DNA of 24,580 nt from Pseudomonadota bacterium (lineage in GTDB: Bacteria > Pseudomonadota > Alphaproteobacteria > Sphingomonadales > Sphingomonadaceae): assembly GCA_023445495.1 (NCBI GenBank), contig JAEXLC010000088.1, positions 1 to 24,580 on the forward strand. The letters run 5' to 3'. The stretch's first letter is position 1. The number at the start of each line of letters is the position of its first letter. The notes under the pieces are model-generated. The model had not been told where the DNA came from. It did no database searches and worked only from the letters and a program-made list of their open reading frames with translations. Below, piece after piece: positions 7,656 to 15,258 of the stretch. A program made the position numbers and the translations under genes.

Positions 7656-8602
7656 GCGGGAGCATCCAGCGCGTCCTCGTGACCGGCGGCGCGGGCTTCA
7701 TCGGCTCGCATCTGATCGATCGGCTGATCGGCCTCGGCGCCCATGTCATCTGCCTGGACAATCTGCTGACTGGTGCGATGGGCAATGTCGCCCATCTGGC
7801 CGGGCATCCCCGCTTCGAGTTCGTGCAGCGCGATGTCTGCGAACCGCTCGATCTCCAGGTCGATGCGATCTACAACCTCGCCTGCCCCGCATCGCCGGTG
7901 CAATATCAGCGCGATCCCGTGCGGACGACCAGGACGGCGGTGCTCGGCGCGCTCAACATGCTGGAGCTCGCCCGGCAGAATGGCTGCCCCATCCTCCAGG
8001 CCTCGACGAGCGAAGTCTATGGCGATCCGCTCGTCCACCCGCAGGACGAAAGCTACAGCGGCAATGTGAACTGCACCGGCCCGCGCTCCTGCTATGACGA
8101 AGGCAAAAGGTGCGCGGAAACGCTGTTCTTCGATTATCGGCGGCAATATGGCCTGTCGATCAAGGTCGCGCGGATCTTCAACACCTATGGCCCGCGCATG
8201 CAGCGCGACGATGGCCGGGTGGTCAGCAATTTCATCACCCAGGCGCTCTCGGCCGCACCGATCCAGCTCTATGGCGATGGCAGCCAGACCCGGTCCTTCT
8301 GCTATGTCGACGATCTGGTCGAGGGCCTGATCCGGCTGATGGCCACCCCCGGCGATTTCACCGGGCCGGTCAATCTCGGCAACGCCGCCGAGATCCCGAT
8401 CAGCGCCCTGGCGGAGCGGGTGCTGTCGCTGACCAAATCCCGGTCAATGCTGCAATATCTGCCGCTACCGATGGACGATCCGCGCCGGCGCATGCCGCAC
8501 CTCGCGCTTGCCGAGCAGGTGCTCGGATGGCGCGCGGCCACGTCCCTCGATACCGGCCTGATGCGCACCATCGACTATTTCGCCGGCCAGCCAGTGGCGT
8601 AA
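7652..8602 (+). CDS. UDP-glucuronate decarboxylase (UDP-xylose synthase-like)
   Basis: A 316-residue extended short-chain dehydrogenase. It binds NAD through 'VTGGAGFIGSHL' near residues 9-20, has S118-T119-S120-E121 in the active site, and the catalytic pair Y148/K152 in 'GPRSCYDEGKRCAETL'. That block, with 'VARIFNTYGPRM' and 'DGSQTRSFCYVDDLVEG', is the hallmark of UDP-glucuronate decarboxylases, which turn UDP-glucuronate into UDP-xylose and CO2 through a 4-keto intermediate. A related UDP-sugar 4-epimerase or dehydratase is less likely. It overlaps the fusion gene by ATGA, so sugar donor and transferases are made together. This makes xylose, or a sugar derived from it, a likely part of the glycan. 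It ends 42 bp from the convergent TonB receptor gene. Confidence 0.87.
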   Translation: MSGSIQRVLVTGGAGFIGSHLIDRLIGLGAHVICLDNLLTGAMGNVAHLAGHPRFEFVQRDVCEPLDLQVDAIYNLACPASPVQYQRDPVRTTRTAVLGALNMLELARQNGCPILQASTSEVYGDPLVHPQDESYSGNVNCTGPRSCYDEGKRCAETLFFDYRRQYGLSIKVARIFNTYGPRMQRDDGRVVSNFITQALSAAPIQLYGDGSQTRSFCYVDDLVEGLIRLMATPGDFTGPVNLGNAAEIPISALAERVLSLTKSRSMLQYLPLPMDDPRRRMPHLALAEQVLGWRAATSLDTGLMRTIDYFAGQPVA

Positions 8603-8617
8603 GCGATCCCCGGAGCG

Positions 8618-8636
8618 CCTCGGCGGCGCCCCGAGG
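8618..8636. terminator. Small hairpin between convergent genes
   Basis: CCTCGG and CCGAGG form a 6-bp stem with a 7-nt loop in the 42-bp gap between the decarboxylase gene and the convergent receptor gene. No U-run follows on either strand, so termination is only a suggestion from location. Confidence 0.35.
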
Positions 8637-8644
8637 ATCCCGCA

Positions 8645-11515
8645 TCAGAAGCGGAAGTCCACGCCCGCATAGAGCATGCGGCCATAGAGGTCATAGGTGG
8701 TGGCCGAGGTCTGGGTACCCGGGAAGGTCACCAGGCTCGTGTCGCTGAAGATCGGCGGCTTCTTGTCGAACACATTGTCCACGCCCAGGTAGAAGGCATA
8801 GCGCGTGCCCAGCGGCGCGAAGCGCACCTGCGCGTCGTGATACCAGAAGTCGCCGGTCCGCCGCGGCGTCGCCGAAGTCAGGTCGTCGACCACCGACGAC
8901 AGGTAGTTGACCCGCCAATTGACCGTCACCCAGTCAAAGCCGAGCGTCGCCGACGCGTTCACCTTGTCGCGGAAGCCGGTGCCCAGGCGGCCACAGGCAT
9001 AGCAATCGAGCTGGCCGAGTTCGTCCTGGGTCGGGCCGCCCGGATAGGAGGTCTGCTGCTGCTTGAGCAGGTGCGTCCAGCGCAGGTTGAAGTCGATCTT
9101 CGCGAACGGCAGCTTGGTCGAATATTGCGCCTGGGTGTCGATGCCCGAGACTTCGAACGAGCCGGTGTTCAGGTTGATCGCGTTGACGCTGGTCAGGTGG
9201 CCGGTGTTGTCGCGGACGATGTTGTTGCAGAAGATCGCTTCGCCGCCGCCGGTATAGCACTCGTCGAGCGAGGTCTGCTGGCCGATGATGCCGATCGCGT
9301 TCTCGACCTTGATGTTGTAATAGTCGACCGACAGGCTGAAGCCGCGCGCGAAGCGGGGCTGGAAGACGCCGCCCAGGGTGAGCGTCTTGGCGGTTTCCTC
9401 GCGCAGGTTCGGATTGCCGCCGGTGAAGCCGTTGATCGTCTGGATCTGCGCGGTCGAGTAGACGAAGCCGCCTGCCCCTGCCGCCGCCGCGATCGCCGGA
9501 ACCGCACGGCACGCCGCCGACAGGTTGGTCACCGTGATCGGCGCGCCGTCACCATTGCCCGCGCGCTGGTCGCACGGATCGATCACCGCCGGGAAGGTCT
9601 CGTTCTGCGCCGAATAGAGCTCGGAGATGTTCGGCGCGCGCGTCGCCTGCGAATAGACGCCGCGGAAGCGGATGTCGGGGATCGGCGCCCATTCGGCACC
9701 GGCCTTCCAGCTCCACACGCCGCCGACCGTCGAATAGTCCGCATAGCGCGCCGCGCCCTCGATGCTCAGGCTGTGGAAGAAGGGCTTGTCCTTCAGGATC
9801 GGCGCGTTGAGCTCGATAAAGGCTTCCTTGACGTTGTACGAACCGCGCGTGTCGCTCAGCTGGTTGCCGAGCGTCAGGCCCAGGTTGGTCGCTTCGTCGA
9901 AATCCTCGGTGCTCTTCTCATGGCGATATTCGCCGCCGATCGCGAAGCCGAGCGGACCGCCCGGCAGGCGGAACAGGTCGCCCGAGACCGTCGCCGAGAC
10001 GACATCCTGCTTCACCCGCGCCTCATAGCGGGTCTGCTCGCCATTGCGGGTCACATAGGCCGCCGCCGCGGGCGAGACGGTGTTGAAGCCGAAGATGTTG
10101 ATCGGCACGCAGGCCGCATCGTTGTTGTTCGGATTGGCATCCGCGTTGATCGCGCAGACCGGTCCGTTCGGACCCGCCACCACATTCAGCGCATTGGCAT
10201 AGTTCGGGCCATAGACGGTGCCCGACTGGGTGACGTCGCGGGTCTCGCCGTGCGTATAGTAGACGTCATAGCGCAGCGTCGGCGACAGGTCGCCGCGCAG
10301 GCCGACCACGCCGCGCCAGGTCTCGCGGTCGTTGCGGTTGCTGCGGTCGAAGATGTCGTTCGAACGGCGGCGGAACGGCAGCGCGGTAACCCCGGCATTG
10401 ACCATCGCATTGCGGATCTGGGTGGGGATTAGCGGGTTGGTGATCGGGATGCCGGCAAAGGGCGATCCGTCGGCATAGACCAGGTCCGTCGATGCCACCG
10501 CCTGCGGCTCGAGCGAGCTCTGCGACTTGGACTTGGCATATTCGAACTCGCCATAGACGGTGGCGGCCGGCGCGATCTCGAACTTGGCCAGCGCCGAGCC
10601 GAGGTAGCGCTCGACCGGCAGCGCCAGATAGCGGTCGAAGTTGCGGTTGTAGCCGTCGATGTTCGCGCTCTGATACTGCTTCAGATTGTTCAGCGCGTCA
10701 TAGGTGAAGGTGCCCGCGCCCGGCGCGAAGGTGCCGCTCGGGCTGAACAGGCCCTGTGCCGAGAAGGAGCTGCGATTGGGATTGTCCGTCGCGGAGAAGC
10801 TGCGGTCGCGCGAGCGCAGGCCATGGTCGAAATCGTAGCTGCCCGAAAGCACGATATGGCCGCGCCCGTCGGCGAAGCTGGTGCCGGCCACGGCCGAGAT
10901 CAGCTGGCGCGGCGCATCGCCCTTGTCGCTCAGCGTTCCCTGGCCGTGCAGGCGCAGGCCGACGAACTCGTCGTCGAGGATGAAGTTGACCACGCCCGCG
11001 ATCGCTTCCGAGCCATAGACGGCCGATGCGCCGCCGGTCACCACGTCGACGCGCTTGATCAGGTCGGTGGGGATGGTGTTCAGGTCGACGATCGACGTGC
11101 CCGGGATGCCGGCGACGAAGCGGCGGCCGTTGACGAGCACCAGGGTGCGCGACGAGCCGAGGCTGCGCAGGTTCACCGATGCCTGGCCGTTGCCGGTGGT
11201 CGAGAAATTGGTCGAGGTGCGGCTGATGTTCTGGCCCACGGCGGGCAGGTCGGCGAGCACGTCCTGGATGTTGGCGGCGCCGGTGCGCGCGATGTCCTCG
11301 CTGCTGACCACGGCGACCGGCACGGAGCCGGCATCGGCGCGTGCGATGCGCGAGCCGGTCACGACGATGTCACCCTGTGCTTCCTGGGCATCCGCAGGCG
11401 CGGTGGGACCCTCTGCCTGCTGCGCATGGGCGACGCCGCCTGCGCAGAGCGCAAGCGCGGTCGCCACGGGCGAGACCGCCCGGAACAGGGCCTGTCGATT
11501 AGGAAATTGACGCAT
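8645..11515 (-). CDS. TonB-dependent outer-membrane receptor
   Basis: A 956-residue receptor that imports a bulky ligand across the outer membrane with TonB energy. It has a signal peptide of about 31 residues ending AHA|QQ, a TonB-box-like 'DIVVTGSRI', a plug domain with 'NIQDVLADLPAVG' and 'LVNGRRF', the 'VDVVTGGASAVYGSEAIAG' plug end, and a beta-barrel ending in aromatic 'YAGVDFRF'. The ATG at 11515 has AGGAGG just upstream; an earlier in-frame ATG at 11536 would make that Shine-Dalgarno coding and is rejected. Several loop cysteines occur in pairs (for example 'LDCYACG'), suggesting disulfides outside. It is divergent from the M19 protein gene, which hints at a peptide-like ligand, but the substrate is not determinable from sequence. 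Confidence 0.93.
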   Translation of the reverse strand: MRQFPNRQALFRAVSPVATALALCAGGVAHAQQAEGPTAPADAQEAQGDIVVTGSRIARADAGSVPVAVVSSEDIARTGAANIQDVLADLPAVGQNISRTSTNFSTTGNGQASVNLRSLGSSRTLVLVNGRRFVAGIPGTSIVDLNTIPTDLIKRVDVVTGGASAVYGSEAIAGVVNFILDDEFVGLRLHGQGTLSDKGDAPRQLISAVAGTSFADGRGHIVLSGSYDFDHGLRSRDRSFSATDNPNRSSFSAQGLFSPSGTFAPGAGTFTYDALNNLKQYQSANIDGYNRNFDRYLALPVERYLGSALAKFEIAPAATVYGEFEYAKSKSQSSLEPQAVASTDLVYADGSPFAGIPITNPLIPTQIRNAMVNAGVTALPFRRRSNDIFDRSNRNDRETWRGVVGLRGDLSPTLRYDVYYTHGETRDVTQSGTVYGPNYANALNVVAGPNGPVCAINADANPNNNDAACVPINIFGFNTVSPAAAAYVTRNGEQTRYEARVKQDVVSATVSGDLFRLPGGPLGFAIGGEYRHEKSTEDFDEATNLGLTLGNQLSDTRGSYNVKEAFIELNAPILKDKPFFHSLSIEGAARYADYSTVGGVWSWKAGAEWAPIPDIRFRGVYSQATRAPNISELYSAQNETFPAVIDPCDQRAGNGDGAPITVTNLSAACRAVPAIAAAAGAGGFVYSTAQIQTINGFTGGNPNLREETAKTLTLGGVFQPRFARGFSLSVDYYNIKVENAIGIIGQQTSLDECYTGGGEAIFCNNIVRDNTGHLTSVNAINLNTGSFEVSGIDTQAQYSTKLPFAKIDFNLRWTHLLKQQQTSYPGGPTQDELGQLDCYACGRLGTGFRDKVNASATLGFDWVTVNWRVNYLSSVVDDLTSATPRRTGDFWYHDAQVRFAPLGTRYAFYLGVDNVFDKKPPIFSDTSLVTFPGTQTSATTYDLYGRMLYAGVDFRF

Positions 11516-11638
11516 GTTTCCTCCTGTTGATGCCATTTACCCGAAACCCCGCCCACACGGAGCCGACACACCGTGGTAACGCGGTTGCAACAAGGCTAGG
11601 TCAAATCCTACTGGATTAATATGGTATTTTGTGAACGA

Positions 11639-11659
11639 TTGTTTTCGGGTTCGAAACAA
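11639..11659. promoter_or_regulatory. Imperfect inverted repeat in divergent promoter region
   Basis: TTGTTTTCG and CGAAACAA face each other across a 4-nt gap, with one bulged base. The site lies in AT-richer DNA between the TonB receptor and the M19 protein genes, where promoters and operators for both are expected. No protein can be assigned to it. Confidence 0.3.
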
Positions 11660-11745
11660 TTGATTGCTGCCCGCTCATGGCCGCTTGCGCATCCTTGCGC
11701 CGGTCCGGCGATATCGAGTCGGGCAGTTCCTCGGGAGAAGAATGC

Positions 11746-12840
11746 ATGGTGACACGGCGCGGCGCAGTGATCGGAATGGCGACGACGGCTCTGGCGGCGC
11801 CGATGCTCGCCCGGGCATCGCGAGCGCCCCGGCTGTTCTTCGACTCGCTCAGCTTCCTGCCCGACGATCTGAACGAGATTACCGCAGCCGGGCTGGGCGG
11901 GATGATCGCAGACGTGTCGGACCTGATCGAGGTGCGCGGCGCCGACGGCGTGCCGCGCTACAGCCGCAACTTCGCGGCGAACGATCCGGCGATCGACCGC
12001 GCGGTGGCGAAGCTCAACGGTTCGAAGGTCGCCTGGCTGGCGCGCAAGGGCAGCGAGATCGGCACCCGCCCCGGCTGCGCGGTCTTCCTCCAGTTCCAGT
12101 CGACCGAGATGGGCGACGATCTCTCGCGCATCGCCCATTTCCATAACAAGGGCCTGCGCGTCCTCCAGTTCACCCATCACAACAACACGCAATATGCCGG
12201 CGGCGCGCTCGAGACGGTGCAGACCGGCCTCACGCCGCTGGGGATCGAGGGGCTGGCGGAGATGAACCGCCTGCGCATCCTGCCCGATGTGTCGCACGGC
12301 TCGGTGCCGACGATGCTCGAGGCGGCGCGGCGCTCGAAGACGCCGATCGCGCTCAGCCATGGCGCGGCGCGCGCGATCGTCGATCACCCGCGCTGCGCCC
12401 CCGACGAAGTGATCCGCGCGATCGCCGAGCGCGGCGGCGTGATGGGCATCTTCATGATGAGCTTCTGGCTCACCCGCAACAAGGTGCCGACTGTCGCCGA
12501 TTATGTCGCGCAGATCCGCCATGTCGCCCGGGTCGGCGGGATCGACGCGGTGGGCGTGGCCAACGACTTCCCGATGGCCGGCCAGACCAACCTCATCAAG
12601 CTGAACAACGACAATGCCAGGGGCGTCGAGGAATATCTCGAATGGTGGCGCGCGCTGCGCCGCCAGGGCGTGCCCGGCTTCGAATGGACCCCCGAGCATG
12701 TCGTGATCCCCGAGCTCAACCGCATCGACCGCATGCAGCGCATCGCCGCCGCCCTCACCGCCTCGGGCTTCCGCGCCCGCGAGGTCGACAAGATCATGGG
12801 CGGCAACTGGCGCCGGCTGCTTACGGACGTGCTCGGCTGA
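11746..12840 (+). CDS. Tat-exported M19 dipeptidase-like protein with altered metal site
   Basis: A 364-residue protein of the membrane dipeptidase (peptidase M19) family. The N-terminus 'MVTRRGAVIGMATTALAA' is a twin-arginine export signal. Family blocks seen are 'GLRVLQFTHHNNTQYAGG', 'ILPDVSHG' with H184, and 'IALSHGAARAIVDHPRCAPDE' with H205. These two histidines match the second metal site (His198 and His219 in renal dipeptidase). The HxD pair near the N-terminus is missing: D33-S-L35-S-F37 stands where D-G-H-N-D is usual. The bridging Glu is replaced in 'FLQFQS' (Q118). A similar 'GFQN' variant exists in some M19 relatives. It may be inactive on dipeptides or use a different site. The ATG at 11746 has GGGAGAAG upstream; an ATG at 11677 would place 23 unlikely residues before the Tat signal. 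Confidence 0.82.
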   Translation: MVTRRGAVIGMATTALAAPMLARASRAPRLFFDSLSFLPDDLNEITAAGLGGMIADVSDLIEVRGADGVPRYSRNFAANDPAIDRAVAKLNGSKVAWLARKGSEIGTRPGCAVFLQFQSTEMGDDLSRIAHFHNKGLRVLQFTHHNNTQYAGGALETVQTGLTPLGIEGLAEMNRLRILPDVSHGSVPTMLEAARRSKTPIALSHGAARAIVDHPRCAPDEVIRAIAERGGVMGIFMMSFWLTRNKVPTVADYVAQIRHVARVGGIDAVGVANDFPMAGQTNLIKLNNDNARGVEEYLEWWRALRRQGVPGFEWTPEHVVIPELNRIDRMQRIAAALTASGFRAREVDKIMGGNWRRLLTDVLG

Positions 12841-12851
12841 GGCGCCGCACA

Positions 12852-12884
12852 TGCGGGATGTGGGAATTATGCCCGTATCCCGCA
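12852..12884. terminator. Hairpin after the M19-like gene
   Basis: TGCGGGAT and ATCCCGCA form an 8-bp perfect stem with a 17-nt loop, 11 nt after the stop codon. An A-run, not a T-run, follows on the plus strand, so it is at best a non-classical terminator or mRNA-stabilising hairpin. Confidence 0.4.
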
Positions 12885-12928
12885 AAAACTTCGCGCACGT
12901 CGGCTTTCGTCACATCCCTTGCACATAG

Positions 12929-12942
12929 CGCGCCTAGGCGCG
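12929..12942. promoter_or_regulatory. 14-bp perfect palindrome upstream of phospholipase gene
   Basis: CGCGCCTAGGCGCG is perfectly self-complementary and centred on CCTAGG, about 55 nt before the phospholipase start. Its place fits an operator, but it may be chance in GC-rich DNA. Confidence 0.25.
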
Positions 12943-12996
12943 ACGAATTCCCGCCGGCGCTCCGCCGGACGGGAGCCAATGCGTACGGGAGTAGCC

Positions 12997-15060
12997 ATGC
13001 CGATCGATCGCCGCACCTTCATCCTCGGCGCCTCGGGTGTCGCCGCCGCCGAGACGGGCGCCGCGACCGGCATTGCCCGCGCGGCGAAGGGGCGGAAGGG
13101 CTCGATCCAGGACATCGAGCATGTCGTGATCCTGATGCAGGAGAACCGCTCCTTCGATCATTATTTCGGTACGCTGCGCGGCGTCCGCGGCTTCGGCGAT
13201 CCGCGCCCCGCGACGCTGCCCGGCGGCAAGCCGGTCTGGGCGCAGCGCCGCGCCGATCGCGACGGCGGCCAGATCGCCTGGCCCTTCCGCCTCGACTATA
13301 CCAGCAGCAACGCCCGCTGCTTCACCGGGCTCGATCACAGCTGGAAGGACAGCCAGGCACGCTGGCGCAACTGGGACGTCTGGGCCGACCAGAAGGGCCC
13401 GCTGACCATGGCCCACCTCACCCGCGAGGATATCCCCTATTATTACGCGCTCGCCGACCAGTTCACGCTCTGCGACAGCTATCACTGCTCGCTCCAGGGC
13501 CCGACCGGCCCCAACCGCCTCTATCATTTCAGCGGCACCAACGGCCTGAGCGTCGGCCAGGAGGGCGAATATTGCGTCACCAATGGCGGCACCGATCCCA
13601 ATCCGGGCGCCGACATGGCGAAGGACGACGACAGCGAAGGCCTGCCCTGGCGTACCTATGCCGGCCGGCTCGAGGAAGCCGGCATCTCCTGGAAGCTCTA
13701 TCAGGAGATCGCAAATTATTCGGATAACCCGCTGGGTTACTTCAAGGAATTCCGCAAGCTCGACCGCGCCTCGTCGCTCTACAAGCGCGGCCGCGCCTAT
13801 GTCGACTGGATCGACGGCGTCGCCCCGAAGAACCCCGAAAAGACCCAGGCGAAGCATCTGATCGCCGCCTTCGCCGCCGATGTCGCCGCCGATCGCCTGC
13901 CTGCCGTCTCGTGGATCGTCCCGATGATGGAGATGAGCGAGCATCCCGACGCCCCGGTGCCCTTTGGCGAAGTGCTGATCGCCAGCCTGGTCGCCGCGCT
14001 CACCGCCAATCCCAAGGTCTGGGCCAAGACCGCCTTCATCCTCAACTATGACGAGAATGACGGCTTCTTCGACCATGTCCCCGCCCCGATGCCGGCGATC
14101 GCCCCGCAATATGGCGCCAGCAATGTCGATGTCCGCAGCGAGACGTACCAGGGCGAACCGGTCGGCCTCGGCCCGCGCGTGCCGATGATGGTGATCTCGC
14201 CCTGGACGCGCGGCGGCTGGGTCAATTCGCAGCTGTTCGACCACACGTCGGTGCTGCGCTTCCTCGAGAAGCGCTTCGGTGTCGCCGAGCCCAATATCTC
14301 GCCCTGGCGCCGCGCGATCTGTGGCGATCTCACCTCGATGTTCGATTTCGACATGACCGAGCGCCAGCGCCTCGACACGCGCTGGGCCGCCGCCCTGCCC
14401 TCGGTCGCCAGCTATGTCGAGGAGACCGAGAAGCTCTGCAAGACCGCGCCGCCGCCGAAGATCGCGACGAGCAAGGGCGTCCCCGCCCAGGAACCCGGTA
14501 CCCGCCCCGCCCGCGCCTTGCCCTATCGCTTCACCGTCGAGCCGGCCTGGTCCGATGCCGGCCTGACCCTGCGCTTCGTCAATGACGGGCCCGAGGGGAT
14601 CGTGTTCGGCGTGCAGGACGAGACCGGCTTCCCCGGCTGGCGCTATTTCACCGTCGCCGCCGGCTCGCGGCTGGAGGAGCAATGGCCGCTCCGCCGCGAC
14701 CGTCCGCACGCGCTGGTCGTGCAGGGCCCCAACGGCTTCCACCGCGCATATCGCGGCAACGGCCCCGCCCGGATCGAAGCGAGCATCGCCTGGCAGGACA
14801 CCACCGGCACGCTCCACCTCGCCAATCGCGGCACCGCGCCGGTGACCCTCGCCAGCCACTGCGCCCACACCGGCGCAGGTAGCAGCCACAGCCTGGCTGC
14901 CGGCGCGGCGTTGCAGGTGCCGGTGCCGCTCGCCGACCATCATTGGTACGACCTGCTGCTCACCGGCGCCGACGGCACCCGCCTGCGCCTCGCCGGCCAT
15001 GTCGAGACCGGCAAGCCCAGCACCAGCGAGCCGGCGGCTGCCTTCCCGCACAAGGCGTAG
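12997..15060 (+). CDS. Phosphocholine-specific phospholipase C, Tat-exported
   Basis: A 687-residue secreted enzyme that cleaves phosphatidylcholine to diacylglycerol and phosphocholine. 'MPIDRRTFILGASG' is a clear twin-arginine signal. The phosphoesterase domain (PF04185-type) starts with 'IEHVVILMQENRSFDHYFG' (E49, N50, D54), later 'TGPNRLYHFSGT', 'ISWKLYQE' and 'NYDENDGFFDHVPAP', all family hallmarks. Two C-terminal repeats (about 500-585 and 590-680) look like the DUF756 domains found only in this phospholipase family. Length fits the usual ~690-730. The ATG at 12997 was chosen because GGGAG lies 5 nt upstream and the Tat motif follows at once; ATG at 12979 is possible. Likely role: phosphate or choline scavenging from membrane lipids. 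It follows the M19-like gene by about 155 bp and probably has its own promoter. Confidence 0.93.
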   Translation: MPIDRRTFILGASGVAAAETGAATGIARAAKGRKGSIQDIEHVVILMQENRSFDHYFGTLRGVRGFGDPRPATLPGGKPVWAQRRADRDGGQIAWPFRLDYTSSNARCFTGLDHSWKDSQARWRNWDVWADQKGPLTMAHLTREDIPYYYALADQFTLCDSYHCSLQGPTGPNRLYHFSGTNGLSVGQEGEYCVTNGGTDPNPGADMAKDDDSEGLPWRTYAGRLEEAGISWKLYQEIANYSDNPLGYFKEFRKLDRASSLYKRGRAYVDWIDGVAPKNPEKTQAKHLIAAFAADVAADRLPAVSWIVPMMEMSEHPDAPVPFGEVLIASLVAALTANPKVWAKTAFILNYDENDGFFDHVPAPMPAIAPQYGASNVDVRSETYQGEPVGLGPRVPMMVISPWTRGGWVNSQLFDHTSVLRFLEKRFGVAEPNISPWRRAICGDLTSMFDFDMTERQRLDTRWAAALPSVASYVEETEKLCKTAPPPKIATSKGVPAQEPGTRPARALPYRFTVEPAWSDAGLTLRFVNDGPEGIVFGVQDETGFPGWRYFTVAAGSRLEEQWPLRRDRPHALVVQGPNGFHRAYRGNGPARIEASIAWQDTTGTLHLANRGTAPVTLASHCAHTGAGSSHSLAAGAALQVPVPLADHHWYDLLLTGADGTRLRLAGHVETGKPSTSEPAAAFPHKA

Positions 15061-15083
15061 GCCGGTCGCCGTCACACCTCCAC

Positions 15084-15166
15084 CGTCACCCCGGCCCTGA
15101 GCCGGGGTCCCGCTTCTACCGGTGGCGGAGGAAGAAGCGGGCCCCCGGATTAAATCCGGGGTGACG
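15084..15166. repeat. REPIN-like double palindrome
   Basis: Two REP-type hairpins face each other. The left stem is ACCCCGGC/GCCGGGGT (15088-15108, 5-nt loop); the right is CCCCGGAT/ATCCGGGG (15143-15161, 3-nt loop). CGTCACCCCGG at the left end pairs with CCGGGGTGACG at the right end, and CCCGCTTCT (15109-15117) pairs with AGAAGCGGG (15133-15141), so the whole 83 bp can fold as one cruciform. The left half resembles the repeat at 1-25. It fills most of the gap between the phospholipase and transporter genes and may also act as a terminator. Confidence 0.8.
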
Positions 15167-15258
15167 AAAGAGGGCACTTCGCCGACCCGAGCCGACTCAA
15201 CTGTCATAACCCTGTTGCGAACCGCCCCTAGCAGCACCGCCGGACAAAGGCGGACGCA

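Noticed and set aside
11576..11604. Possible promoter TTGACC-17-CGTTAC for the first TonB receptor
   Set aside because: The -35 half is fair but the -10 is poor, and other weak candidates fit as well in the same region.
12934..15237. 767-codon open frame on the minus strand
   Set aside because: It mirrors the phospholipase C gene, has low-complexity composition and no recognisable motif.
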